Shown: positions 8,310 to 15,370 of the stretch, one piece after another
Numbering within the stretch: the stretch's first letter is position 1
How the letters are laid out: every line of letters begins with the position of its first letter
Assembly: GCA_002452515.1 (NCBI GenBank)
Contig: DKEN01000057.1
Span: forward strand, 7,089-25,314
Direction of reading: 5' to 3'
From: Spartobacteria bacterium UBA6821
GTDB taxonomy: Bacteria; Verrucomicrobiota; Verrucomicrobiia; Chthoniobacterales; UBA6821
Length of the DNA: 18,226 bases
Program-made: the position numbers and the translations under genes
Notes under the pieces: model-generated
The model's input: the letters and a program-made list of their open reading frames with translations, nothing else
What the model was told of the DNA's origin: nothing
Database searches by the model: none

Positions 8310-8349
8310 TTGGGGGAAGCGCCACAAACGCTTCCCCCAATTTCTTTTT
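8310..8349 (+). terminator. Rho-independent terminator of the H1-like gene
   Basis: A perfect 12-bp stem, TTGGGGGAAGCG (8310-8321) with CGCTTCCCCCAA (8329-8340), encloses a 7-base loop and is followed directly by TTTCTTTTT. This is a textbook intrinsic terminator 43 bases past the stop codon. Confidence 0.92.
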
Positions 8350-8396
8350 GTGATGCTTCGCTCGACCTCAACACCCCTCTCGGCTAAATCCTTGTC

Positions 8397-9152
8397 ATGG
8401 ATGATTTATTACTCGCCACCGCACGCGAGGCTGCTCTGACAGCCGGTGGACTTATTCGCGGTCACTTTGAACGGGAACTCACTGTCGATGCCGCTGAAGC
8501 TCATGATATTAAGCTCGAACTCGATCGCCGTTCCCAGGCCTTGATCGAATCGATCGTGCTGGCGGCCTTTCCCGATCACGCGATCTATGGCGAGGAGGGG
8601 ATGCGTGGCGATCCGAACGCCCCGGATCAATGGATCATCGATCCGATCGACGGCACGGTGAACTTCTTCTACGGCATCCCGCACTTTGCTATCTCGATTG
8701 CCCATCGGCGCGACGGGGTGATCACCACGGGCGTTGTCTACGACCCGATGCGCAATGAACTCTGGGAGGCCTCGCGGGCTGCCGGTCGCGTGACATTGAA
8801 CGACAGGCCGATCCGTGTGAGCCGCAGGGACAAACTTGCCGATGCCATCGTTTCCGTGGGGGTTTCAAAGACGGTGAGCGCCATCGCTGCGGGACTCCCC
8901 GTACTCGGCGAGATGATGCGTTCCGCACGCAAAACCCGCATGATGGGAAGTGCCGCGCTCGACATCGTCTATGTCGCCAGCGGACGGCTCGATGCCTACA
9001 TCGAAAGCCAGATCAGCCTCTGGGATATCGCCGCGGGCGCACTCATGGTTGAGCTTGCCGGCGGGGTGGTCGATCTCAAGCCGCATGCCACGGTGCCGGA
9101 TAAATATTCCGTCGTGGCCTCGAGTGGCGCGATCCCCTTCACGCATCTCTAA
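8397..9152 (+). CDS. Inositol-monophosphatase-family phosphatase (SuhB-like)
   Basis: This 251-residue member of the Mg2+-dependent, Li+-sensitive phosphatase superfamily hydrolyses small phosphate monoesters. The metal ligands are present: GEE (Glu66-Glu67), DPIDGT (Asp82, Asp85) and WDIAAG (Asp210), followed by the usual AGG (221-223). The common DLVTEVD stretch is changed to DIKLELD (37-43). The substrate could be inositol-1-phosphate, histidinol phosphate, NADP(H) or 3'-phosphoadenosine phosphate; the motifs do not decide. No clear Shine-Dalgarno sequence precedes the ATG. The terminator at 8310-8349 separates it from the basic-protein gene. ispF starts 10 bases downstream, suggesting co-transcription. 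Confidence 0.88.
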   Translation: MDDLLLATAREAALTAGGLIRGHFERELTVDAAEAHDIKLELDRRSQALIESIVLAAFPDHAIYGEEGMRGDPNAPDQWIIDPIDGTVNFFYGIPHFAISIAHRRDGVITTGVVYDPMRNELWEASRAAGRVTLNDRPIRVSRRDKLADAIVSVGVSKTVSAIAAGLPVLGEMMRSARKTRMMGSAALDIVYVASGRLDAYIESQISLWDIAAGALMVELAGGVVDLKPHATVPDKYSVVASSGAIPFTHL

Positions 9153-9162
9153 TTTCCAATTC

Positions 9163-9654
9163 ATGATCACGCGCAGCGGTATCGGCTACGATGTGCACCG
9201 GCTTGAAGCGGGGCGCCAGCTTGTTCTCGGCGGAGTGGAGTTGAAGCATCCGCAGGGACTTGGCCTGGCGGGCCATTCCGATGCCGATGTGCTCTGCCAC
9301 GCCATCGCCGATGCGATCCTTGGAGCTGCCGGACTGCAGGATATCGGCCATTACTTTCCCAACACCGACGAGTCGCTGCGTGGCATCTCCAGCCTCGAAA
9401 TCCTGCGCCGTGTCGCGGAAATCGTGACTGAAGTCGGGGGACGGATCATCAATATCGACTCCACGCTCATAGCGGAGGAACCGCGCATCGGCCCCTTCGT
9501 GCCTGAAATGAGAGCGAGTATCGGACGCTCGCTCAACCTGGCCGTCACGCGCATCGGTGTGAAGGCGACGACGAATGAGTCCCTTGGATTCCTGGGGCGA
9601 GGGGAAGGAATTGCGGCGATGGCAACCGCCTCCGTGGAGATGCCAGAAGAATAG
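9163..9654 (+). CDS. ispF: 2-C-methyl-D-erythritol 2,4-cyclodiphosphate synthase
   Basis: IspF forms the cyclic diphosphate intermediate of the MEP isoprenoid pathway as a zinc-dependent homotrimer. The 163-residue product begins MITRSGIGYDVHRL. The metal ligands are Asp10, His12 and His46 (in DVLCHA), and the substrate-site GHSDAD contains His38. The family signature GVKATTNESLGFLGRGEGIA is complete. The frame extends upstream to an ATG at 8950, but that part lies inside the preceding phosphatase gene and has no IspF character. The ATG at 9163 gives the usual length. cysS begins 6 bases after the stop. No ispD is next to it. Confidence 0.96.
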   Translation: MITRSGIGYDVHRLEAGRQLVLGGVELKHPQGLGLAGHSDADVLCHAIADAILGAAGLQDIGHYFPNTDESLRGISSLEILRRVAEIVTEVGGRIINIDSTLIAEEPRIGPFVPEMRASIGRSLNLAVTRIGVKATTNESLGFLGRGEGIAAMATASVEMPEE

Positions 9655-9660
9655 AAAGCA

Positions 9661-11076
9661 ATGGCTGTGTACATCACCAACACCCTGACCCGTTCGCTGG
9701 AGCCGATCATCCCCCGCGCTGATCAGGGCAACACCCTCTCGCTCTACACCTGCGGGCCGACCGTCTATTCCTACGCCCACATCGGAAATTTCCGCGCCTA
9801 TGTCTTTGAGGATTTGCTCCAGCGACACCTGCAGGTGCGGGGCTTCACCATCCGACGCGTCATGAACCTCACCGATGTCGATGACAAGACCATCCGCGGA
9901 GCCATTGCGGCAGGCCTTTCGTTGGCCGAGTACACACGACCCTTCAAGGAGGCCTTTTTTGCCGATGCCGAAACGCTGCGTCTGCTCAAGGCAGACGCCT
10001 ATCCCGAGGCGACCGATGACGCTCAGATCGCCCGCATGATCGCGATGATCAGCACGCTCATGGAGCGCGGGCATGCGTACCAGGCCGAGGATGGATCGGT
10101 TTATTTCCGGATCGCCTCTTTTCCCAATTACGGAAAACTTGCGCGTGTCGATCTCGAGGGACAACGCCCCGGTCAGCGAGTCGCCAGCGATGAATACGAG
10201 AAAGAGGCGGTTGCCGATTTCGCCCTCTGGAAGGCCTGGGTGCCCGAAGAGGGAGCCGTGGGTTGGGAAAGCCCCTGGGGCAAAGGCCGTCCTGGCTGGC
10301 ACATCGAGTGCAGCGCCATGGCGACGGGCCTGCTCGGCGAGACCATCGACATTCACTGCGGAGGCGTTGACAATATTTTTCCTCATCACGAGGCCGAAAT
10401 CGCCCAGTGTGAATGCGCGGGACATGGAGAGGCACCCTTCGTCCGCTACTGGATGCACTGTGCCCATCTCATGGTCGAGGGATCGAAGATGGCAAAATCG
10501 CAGGGAAATTTCTTCACCCTCCGGGATCTGCTTGCTCAGGGCTGGACTGGGCGTGAGATCCGCTATGCCCTGCTCAGCGTTCATTATCGAGCCTCGTTGA
10601 ATTTCACAATGGAAGGGCTCGGTGCCGCGCGCACGGCACTTGCGCGCCTCGATGCCTGGTACGAACGGTTGCTTGAAGCGGCCAGTGCTGCGGATGTTTC
10701 CGATACACCCGATGCGGCGACGGAGGGATTTTTTACTGCACTTGATGAGGATCTGAATATCTCCGGCGCGCTGGCCGTGCTCTTTGAAACCGTGCGGGAG
10801 AGTAATCGGGCGCTGGATCAGGGAGTGCTGACGGAGCCCCAGGCAAAAGGTTTGGTAGACTGGTATCAACGCGTGAACAGCGTTCTGGGCCTTGAGCCCG
10901 ATCAGGCCGATGACGTGCTGCCCGCCGAAATCCTGCAACTGCTTGATGACCGTACCGCAGCACGCAACGCCAAAGAGTGGACGAAGAGCGATGAACTCCG
11001 CGATGAACTTGCTGCACGCGGCTGGCTGGTCAAAGACACCAAGGACGGGCAAAAGGCGTGTCGGAACACGGCTTAG
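9661..11076 (+). CDS. cysS: Cysteinyl-tRNA synthetase
   Basis: This class I aminoacyl-tRNA synthetase charges tRNA-Cys. The 471-residue length is normal. It has the zinc and cysteine-binding CGPTVY (Cys31), the HIGH-type motif HIGN (40-43), further zinc ligands in WHIECSAM (Cys217) and NIFPHHEAE, and the KMSKS loop as KMAKSQGN (276-283). The C-terminal part is helical (DALR-type) and ends in LAARGWLVKDTKDGQ, typical of bacterial CysS. It follows ispF by 6 bases, an arrangement also seen in other bacteria. Large antisense frames across it are shadows. Confidence 0.97.
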   Translation: MAVYITNTLTRSLEPIIPRADQGNTLSLYTCGPTVYSYAHIGNFRAYVFEDLLQRHLQVRGFTIRRVMNLTDVDDKTIRGAIAAGLSLAEYTRPFKEAFFADAETLRLLKADAYPEATDDAQIARMIAMISTLMERGHAYQAEDGSVYFRIASFPNYGKLARVDLEGQRPGQRVASDEYEKEAVADFALWKAWVPEEGAVGWESPWGKGRPGWHIECSAMATGLLGETIDIHCGGVDNIFPHHEAEIAQCECAGHGEAPFVRYWMHCAHLMVEGSKMAKSQGNFFTLRDLLAQGWTGREIRYALLSVHYRASLNFTMEGLGAARTALARLDAWYERLLEAASAADVSDTPDAATEGFFTALDEDLNISGALAVLFETVRESNRALDQGVLTEPQAKGLVDWYQRVNSVLGLEPDQADDVLPAEILQLLDDRTAARNAKEWTKSDELRDELAARGWLVKDTKDGQKACRNTA

Positions 11077-11091
11077 TCATGCCGAAGGCAG

Positions 11092-11127
11092 TCTGGGCAA
11101 AGCCCAGATGGCTGATCCGGGAGGATC
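11092..11127. other. Two small hairpins between cysS and the beta-helix gene
   Basis: TCTGGGC-AAA-GCCCAGA (11092-11108, 7 perfect pairs) is followed by GATCC-GGGA-GGATC (11114-11127, 5 pairs). No T-run follows, so this is not a standard terminator. It could be an mRNA processing or stabilising structure in the 126-base gap. Confidence 0.4.
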
Positions 11128-11202
11128 GCCAGACAAAAGGGAACCAAAAGGCCTTAAAATAACTACTTCAAGTTTCAGCGTTCAGCTTTCATCATTCTCT
11201 CA

Positions 11203-11889
11203 ATGTTCTCCGCCGATTCCCTACTCGATCTCAACCATACCGAGCACCGGCTTATTTTTGACAATGTCACCCATGCCTGGGAGGCGCTGGCGAAGATCAG
11301 CACCTACCTCCAGTTCCGCCTGAAACCCGGCATCTATGGCAAACTGATTGGCAAGCCCTTCATCAGTGGCGCCGTCTTCATCGGACGCGGCACGGTGATT
11401 GAGCATGGCGCGATGATCAAAGGGCCGGCCTGGATCGGCGAAGGATGCGAAATCCGCAACGGCGCCTACATTCGCGAAAATGTCGTCGTCGGAGACGGCG
11501 TCGTGCTCGGGAATTCCAGCGAATTTAAAAACTGCCTCATCTTTGACGAGGCGCAGATCCCGCATTTCAACTACGTTGGTGATTCCATCCTCGGCTACAA
11601 GGCGCACCTCGGTGCCGGAGCCATCCTTTCCAATGTCCGCCTCGATCACGCTCCCGTGAATGTGATCACCCCTGAAGGCCCGATTTCCACGGGTCTCAGA
11701 AAGTTCGGTGCCATTGTCGGGGACCGTGCCGAGATCGGCTGCAACTCCGTCCTGAGTCCCGGCTCCATCATTGGCCGCGACAGCATCATCTATCCCGGCA
11801 CATCATGGAGGGGTGTTCTCCCGGCGAACTCCATCGCGAAAACAGACCCGCAGACTTTAAAGATTATTCCCCGCGAACAACGTGATTAA
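11203..11889 (+). CDS. Left-handed beta-helix (hexapeptide-repeat) acyltransferase, GlmU C-terminus-like
   Basis: The 228-residue protein carries hexapeptide repeats from about residue 55 (ISGAVFIGRGTVIEHGAMIKG and onward). The core HFNYVGDSILGYKAHLGAGA matches the acetyltransferase active-site region of GlmU and related sugar-nucleotide enzymes; its His aligns with the catalytic His of the GlmU block HLTYLGD. The N-terminus (about 50 residues, DLNHTEHRLIFDNVTHAWEAL) is a short helical lead-in, not a nucleotidyltransferase domain, so the pyrophosphorylase half of GlmU is absent. It is probably an acetyl-CoA- or acyl-dependent transferase acting on an amino sugar or sugar nucleotide in envelope biosynthesis. 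The exact substrate cannot be read from the sequence. No Shine-Dalgarno sequence is evident. Confidence 0.85.
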   Translation: MFSADSLLDLNHTEHRLIFDNVTHAWEALAKISTYLQFRLKPGIYGKLIGKPFISGAVFIGRGTVIEHGAMIKGPAWIGEGCEIRNGAYIRENVVVGDGVVLGNSSEFKNCLIFDEAQIPHFNYVGDSILGYKAHLGAGAILSNVRLDHAPVNVITPEGPISTGLRKFGAIVGDRAEIGCNSVLSPGSIIGRDSIIYPGTSWRGVLPANSIAKTDPQTLKIIPREQRD

Positions 11890-11914
11890 AAGGAGGCTGG
11901 GGAATTTGCCTCGC

Positions 11915-11979
11915 GCTCAGCTCGCCCTTGAGGGCCACGTTAAGGGCGTGAGCTAACAATCCCACGCCGTTCCAACGGC
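11915..11979. other. Stem-loops between convergent genes
   Basis: GCTCA (11915-11919) and CGCCCTT (11923-11929) pair with AAGGGCG (11942-11948) and TGAGC (11949-11953), forming a 12-bp stem with a 3-base bulge and a 12-base loop. A second hairpin, GCCGT-TCCA-ACGGC, lies at 11966-11979. They sit between the forward beta-helix gene and reverse folA and may end transcription from both sides, though neither side has a clear T-run. Confidence 0.4.
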
Positions 11980-12033
11980 TCGTTATTTCGCACTGTACGG
12001 TTTTCTCCTGTGCCTTGACTCAGTAAGGAAGCA

Positions 12034-12498
12034 CTAAGGAATCCGTCGATACCACAAGGTGGTGAAATCGGGGGTTTCCAAGACTAGTTCGCCTTGGTCG
12101 AAGGCAGTTTCGAATTCGGGAAAACGGGTGTCGCCTTCAATAGTTAGGGGAACTTTGGTGACATAGATCTCCTGCACTCGGGGAAGGAGAAGTCGGTAAA
12201 TTTCTTCACCGCCGATGACGAAGAGATCGCGCCCGGCCAAAGAGTGTTCGAGTTCACGAAGTTCCTCCAGGGAGCGGACAATAGTGATACCAGGTGTCTC
12301 TGGCATGGTGCGGGAGAGGATGATATTCTCGCGTCCGGGAAGAGGCTTGCCGATCGATTCATAGGTCTTACGTCCCATGACGATGGCGTGGCCCAGTGTG
12401 GTCGCCTTGAAGAATTTAAAATCCTCGGGAAGATGCCACGGGATCGTCCCGGACTTCCCAATGACCCGATTAGCCGCCATAGCCACAATCGCTTTCAT
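12034..12498 (-). CDS. folA: Dihydrofolate reductase
   Basis: DHFR reduces dihydrofolate to tetrahydrofolate with NADPH, recycling the folate oxidised by ThyA. The 154-residue protein starts MKAIVAMAANRVIGKSG. It has the active-site block IPWHLPEDFKFFK with the catalytic acid Asp26, the NADPH-binding IVMGRKTYESIG, and FVIGGEEIY near the C-terminus. Length and motif order are standard. It is the last gene of the reverse-strand run hisI-thyA-folA, 168 bases after thyA, with an inverted repeat in between. No Shine-Dalgarno sequence is visible. Confidence 0.96.
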   Translation of the reverse strand: MKAIVAMAANRVIGKSGTIPWHLPEDFKFFKATTLGHAIVMGRKTYESIGKPLPGRENIILSRTMPETPGITIVRSLEELRELEHSLAGRDLFVIGGEEIYRLLLPRVQEIYVTKVPLTIEGDTRFPEFETAFDQGELVLETPDFTTLWYRRIP

Positions 12499-12517
12499 CG
12501 GGCAAAAGAATTTTTCC

Positions 12518-12596
12518 CGCAGAGACGCGGAGACGCAGAGAGGGAGTGAAGAATGGATGAATAAATTTTATACCTCAGCGCCTCAGCGTCTCTGCG
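12518..12596. repeat. REP-like imperfect inverted repeat between thyA and folA
   Basis: Two 23-base arms (12518-12540 and 12574-12596) are inverted copies matching at 20 of 23 positions; both contain the core CGCAGAGACGC. The 33-base spacer is AT-rich. Sequences of this 'gcagagacgc' type recur between genes in several environmental bacterial lineages. In RNA it would form a long hairpin upstream of folA. Confidence 0.75.
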
Positions 12597-12618
12597 CGAG
12601 ATAATCCCCCCTCTTTTT

Positions 12619-12641
12619 CCTGAGTGCCTGAGTGCCTGATG
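12619..12641. repeat. Short tandem 8-mer repeat
   Basis: CCTGAGTG occurs twice, followed by a third partial copy, CCTGATG, just downstream of thyA. It resembles simple intergenic repeats and has no evident function. Confidence 0.6.
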
Positions 12642-12666
12642 CATTCTCCGTGCGATAAAACTCATT

Positions 12667-13470
12667 CTAAACAGCGATTGGGGCCTTGATCGCGGGGTGA
12701 GGGTCGTATCCTTCGAGCGTGAAATCCTCGAACCGGAAATCCTCCAAGGTCTTCACCGCAGGATTCAGGAGCATTTTCGGCAAGGGACGGGTGTCGCGCG
12801 TGAGCTGGAGGCGGGCCTGATCCAGATGGTTGGTGTAGAGATGGAGATCGCCGAAGGTGTGGATGAATTCCTTGGGCTGGAGTCCACAGACCTGTGCCAC
12901 CATGAGAGTGAGCAGAGCGTAGGAGGCGATATTGAACGGAACGCCGAGGAAGAGGTCGGCGCTCCGCTGGTAGAGCTGACAGCTGAGTTCACCATCTGCC
13001 ACATAGAACTGGAAGAGCGCGTGACAGGGAGCCAGTGCCATCTTGTCGAGCTCGCCGGGATTCCAAGCGCTGACAATATGCCGGCGGCTGTCGGGGTTCT
13101 TCTTCAGATCGGTGATCAGGCGGGCGATTTGATCGACGGTACCACCACCGGCGCGCTCCGGCTTGGGCCAACTGCGCCACTGCGCTCCATACACGGGGCC
13201 GAGATCGCCGTTCGCATCGGCCCATTCATCCCAGATGGTAACGTTGTGCTCGCGCAGATAGCCGACATTGGTGTCGCCTTTCAGGAACCAGAGCAGCTCG
13301 TGAATGATGGAACGGAGATGCAGTTTTTTCGTCGTGAGTAGCGGGAAGCTCCTGGTCAGGTCAAAGCGCTCCTGAGCTCCGAAGACAGAGAGGGTTCCCG
13401 TACCAGTGCGATCCTCCTTGGGTGTCCCGTGGTCGAGAACAAGTCGGAGGAGGCGCTGGTACTGGATCAT
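12667..13470 (-). CDS. thyA: Thymidylate synthase ThyA
   Basis: ThyA methylates dUMP to dTMP using methylene-tetrahydrofolate and yields dihydrofolate for FolA. The 267-residue product shows [14 protein letters not shown] near the N-terminus, the dUMP-binding arginine region [13 protein letters not shown], the catalytic-Cys block [12 protein letters not shown] (Cys149), [18 protein letters not shown], and [15 protein letters not shown]. This is the standard E. coli-type enzyme at near-standard length. A GGAG eight bases before the ATG serves as ribosome binding site. It lies 59 bases after hisI and upstream of folA, a functional pairing seen in many bacteria. Confidence 0.97.
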   Translation of the reverse strand: MIQYQRLLRLVLDHGTPKEDRTGTGTLSVFGAQERFDLTRSFPLLTTKKLHLRSIIHELLWFLKGDTNVGYLREHNVTIWDEWADANGDLGPVYGAQWRSWPKPERAGGGTVDQIARLITDLKKNPDSRRHIVSAWNPGELDKMALAPCHALFQFYVADGELSCQLYQRSADLFLGVPFNIASYALLTLMVAQVCGLQPKEFIHTFGDLHLYTNHLDQARLQLTRDTRPLPKMLLNPAVKTLEDFRFEDFTLEGYDPHPAIKAPIAV

Positions 13471-13505
13471 CGTCGAGGCTCCGTGCGGTTCCTTGGGATT
13501 AAATT

Positions 13506-13526
13506 AGCGATGCTTTAGAGCGATGC
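13506..13526. repeat. Short direct repeat between hisI and thyA
   Basis: AGCGATGC occurs at 13506-13513 and 13519-13526, 13 bases apart, inside the 59-base hisI-thyA gap. It could be an operator-like pair or chance. Confidence 0.3.
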
Positions 13527-13529
13527 CTT

Positions 13530-13925
13530 TTAAGCCTTGTAAACGCTGTCGGGATTGAAGAGTGGCTCTTCCTGCGGAGGCAGGTCGTTCCCCTCCTTGT
13601 CCAGCTCGGTGTAGAAGCAACTTGCAAATCCGGTGTGGCACGCGCCGCCATACTGCTCCACTTCAAAGAGCAGTGTGTCGCGGTCGCAGTCCACAAACCA
13701 GCGAAGGATCTTCTGGGTGTGGCCGCTCGATTCGCCCTTCTTCCAGAGTTTTTTGCGTGAGCGGCTCCAGTAGTGCATGTAGCCGGATTTCACGGAGTGG
13801 CGGAGGGAGTCCTCGTTCATCCAGGCCATCATCAGCACGCGTCCACCAGCTTCGGCACTCTCCTGCACAATGGCGGGAATGAGGCCACGGTCATCATATT
13901 TGAGATTCAACTGCATCATTATCAT
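13530..13925 (-). CDS. hisI: Phosphoribosyl-AMP cyclohydrolase
   Basis: HisI opens the purine ring of phosphoribosyl-AMP, the third step of histidine synthesis. The product contains LIPAIVQ, VLMMAWMNEDSL, the segment WSRSRKKLWKKGESSGH, the metal-binding DCDRD, and the zinc-Cys block GGACHTGFASCFY. It lacks a HisE domain, so it is monofunctional. The frame continues upstream to 14405, overlapping the divergent gene with unrelated sequence. I place the start at the ATG at 13925 (MIMMQLN, 131 residues). An ATG at 13967 or the two closely following ATGs are possible. It has no his neighbours and heads a reverse-strand run with thyA and folA. Confidence 0.93.
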   Translation of the reverse strand: MIMMQLNLKYDDRGLIPAIVQESAEAGGRVLMMAWMNEDSLRHSVKSGYMHYWSRSRKKLWKKGESSGHTQKILRWFVDCDRDTLLFEVEQYGGACHTGFASCFYTELDKEGNDLPPQEEPLFNPDSVYKA

Positions 13926-14035
13926 ATCGAAGCGACTGGGGGGGTCGCGCAAGAAGAATCGCGACATGCCTTCCTGGGCATTAGTAATAATGATTCGCGA
14001 TTGCGATTGACGGGCTGATTCGGAAGTATGGGGCC

Positions 14036-15244
14036 GTGGACATTCCTGCCAGCCCAGCCAGTGCGCAACCGCGCTATCGATATTTTGAAGAAGCCCCGGA
14101 ACGCCTTTCCGTTCCGGCGGCCGATTTCCTGGCGCGACTGCCCGCCGAATATCGCCGTAGGGCGGGGGAGGCTTCGCCCGAGCACAGGATCGAGCTGCCG
14201 AGCCGCGAAATCTTTCAGGGCAATACCCCGAAGCTGCGCCTTGGCCTGTTACAGGAACTCCTACCTGATTTGGTGAGCATTCCAGAGGGGGTTGATCGGG
14301 AGCAGCTTCTGCCATTGCCCGCAGGATGGCTCGCACTTCATTTTCAGTTAATAACCCGCAGCGAGGAACTGCCGCCCGATCCGGAACACAAAGCTGCGGA
14401 AACAAGCGGCGAGACGACTGGTGATCACCCTACCGAGGAATCGGCATCGGCGGTTGTTGCTACCGATGCTTCGCAAGCTGTAGTGATTGCTGACGAGAAA
14501 ATGGAAGCGGCACGGGAGATCTCCGCAGAGATAGTAAATCCCCTGACGGAACCTGTGCATGTGGTGGAAGAGAAGCGGCGTGGTTTTTTTGCCTCGCTCC
14601 CGATTTTCAGACGGCGGGAGGCGGTTGTTGCCATCCCGGAAGTCACGCCTGAATTGGTGCCCGCTTCAAGCGTGGTGACGCCGGAAGAGATCCCCCCGGT
14701 GGTGGAAATCAAGCAGCCGGAGCCAGAACCTCCAAAGCAGAATTCGGTTGCGCAAGAAATCGCAGTACCGCTGGAGCGACTCTGGAAGCTGGATCCCAGT
14801 GATCAAGTGGCCGATCCCACCGCCTTACAGGCGCTTTTCATGACGGATGAAAAGCTCACCCTGGAGCGGGTCGTTGCGCTGGCCGGACAGTTGCCCGGAC
14901 TGTGTGCCTGTGTCTTGGCGCATGGCGATCAGGTGGTCTGCGCGTCCAATACCCCGGCAGGAATCGATCTTCAGACGCTTAGTAGCCAGGCGGCGGCGAT
15001 GCTCTCGCAGCTTCGCGAATCCTCTTTCCGAATGGGTATCGGTGCGGTCCCGGCCATCACGCTTCATGCGGAACAGGGGGTGCTGAGTTTTCTTTACCAA
15101 GAGGAGCTGTGCCTGTTGGTGCTCCATGCGGATCGTGGTTTTGTCCCTGGAGTGCGCGAACGATTGCAGGAAATGCTTGGCCATCTTGCCACGGCCACAG
15201 CCTTACCGGAAGGCTCCACCACCCAGCAGAGCCTGCCTAGTTGA
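14036..15244 (+). CDS. Roadblock/LC7-domain protein with N-terminal LP-motif repeats
   Basis: The 402-residue protein uses a GTG start with GGAAG nine bases upstream; no in-frame ATG precedes it after the TGA at 13991. The C-terminus (about 273-385) fits the Roadblock/LC7 fold (LTLERVVALAGQLPGLCACV, then a helix and QGVLSFLYQEELCLLVLHAD). Such domains usually dimerise and regulate small Ras-like GTPases, as MglB does for MglA. The N-terminus carries similar short motifs: LSVPAADFLARLP (24-36), IELPSREIF (52-60) and LLPLPAGWLALHF (91-103); another, IAVPLERLW (242-250), lies just before the roadblock domain. Between them is an acidic, Pro- and Val-rich, probably disordered linker. No GTPase gene is nearby. 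The domain call is by pattern; the role is unknown. Confidence 0.75.
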   Translation: MDIPASPASAQPRYRYFEEAPERLSVPAADFLARLPAEYRRRAGEASPEHRIELPSREIFQGNTPKLRLGLLQELLPDLVSIPEGVDREQLLPLPAGWLALHFQLITRSEELPPDPEHKAAETSGETTGDHPTEESASAVVATDASQAVVIADEKMEAAREISAEIVNPLTEPVHVVEEKRRGFFASLPIFRRREAVVAIPEVTPELVPASSVVTPEEIPPVVEIKQPEPEPPKQNSVAQEIAVPLERLWKLDPSDQVADPTALQALFMTDEKLTLERVVALAGQLPGLCACVLAHGDQVVCASNTPAGIDLQTLSSQAAAMLSQLRESSFRMGIGAVPAITLHAEQGVLSFLYQEELCLLVLHADRGFVPGVRERLQEMLGHLATATALPEGSTTQQSLPS

Positions 15245-15319
15245 GAGGCAGGGAAGTTGTGAGACGAAGGCAGAAAGTCGAAGGCCAGCAAAAGCACAAT
15301 TGCAGCGATAACCCCCCCC

Positions 15320-15340
15320 CTCGACTCTCGACTCTCGACT
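15320..15340. repeat. Triple tandem heptamer upstream of exbB
   Basis: CTCGACT is repeated three times exactly, straight after a run of nine C residues (15312-15320, last C shared). It lies 31 bases before the ExbB-like start in the 126-base gap. An AGTCGA in the same gap could pair with it. It may be an intergenic repeat or an unstable leader element; no promoter is clear. Confidence 0.7.
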
Positions 15341-15370
15341 GCAAGCACTATCCCTCCTTAGAATTTCCCA

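Noticed and set aside
8002..8374. Reverse-strand frames rich in [12 protein letters not shown]
   Set aside because: They are the antisense shadow of the Lys/Ala repeat; no start signal or family match.
9139..11052. 637-codon reverse-strand frame opposite ispF and cysS
   Set aside because: The forward strand encodes two fully conserved enzymes there; the antisense product has no recognisable domain.
11891..11956. Micro-frame with AAGGAGG and a TTG start after the beta-helix gene
   Set aside because: Sixteen codons only, lying on a hairpin between convergent genes; an SD-like match in a purine-rich run is weak evidence.
11942..11986. Integron attC-like pattern (GTTAAGG, GCTAAC, GTTATTT)
   Set aside because: The boxes do not fit the RYYYAAC/GTTRRRY consensus and no integrase or cassette structure is present.
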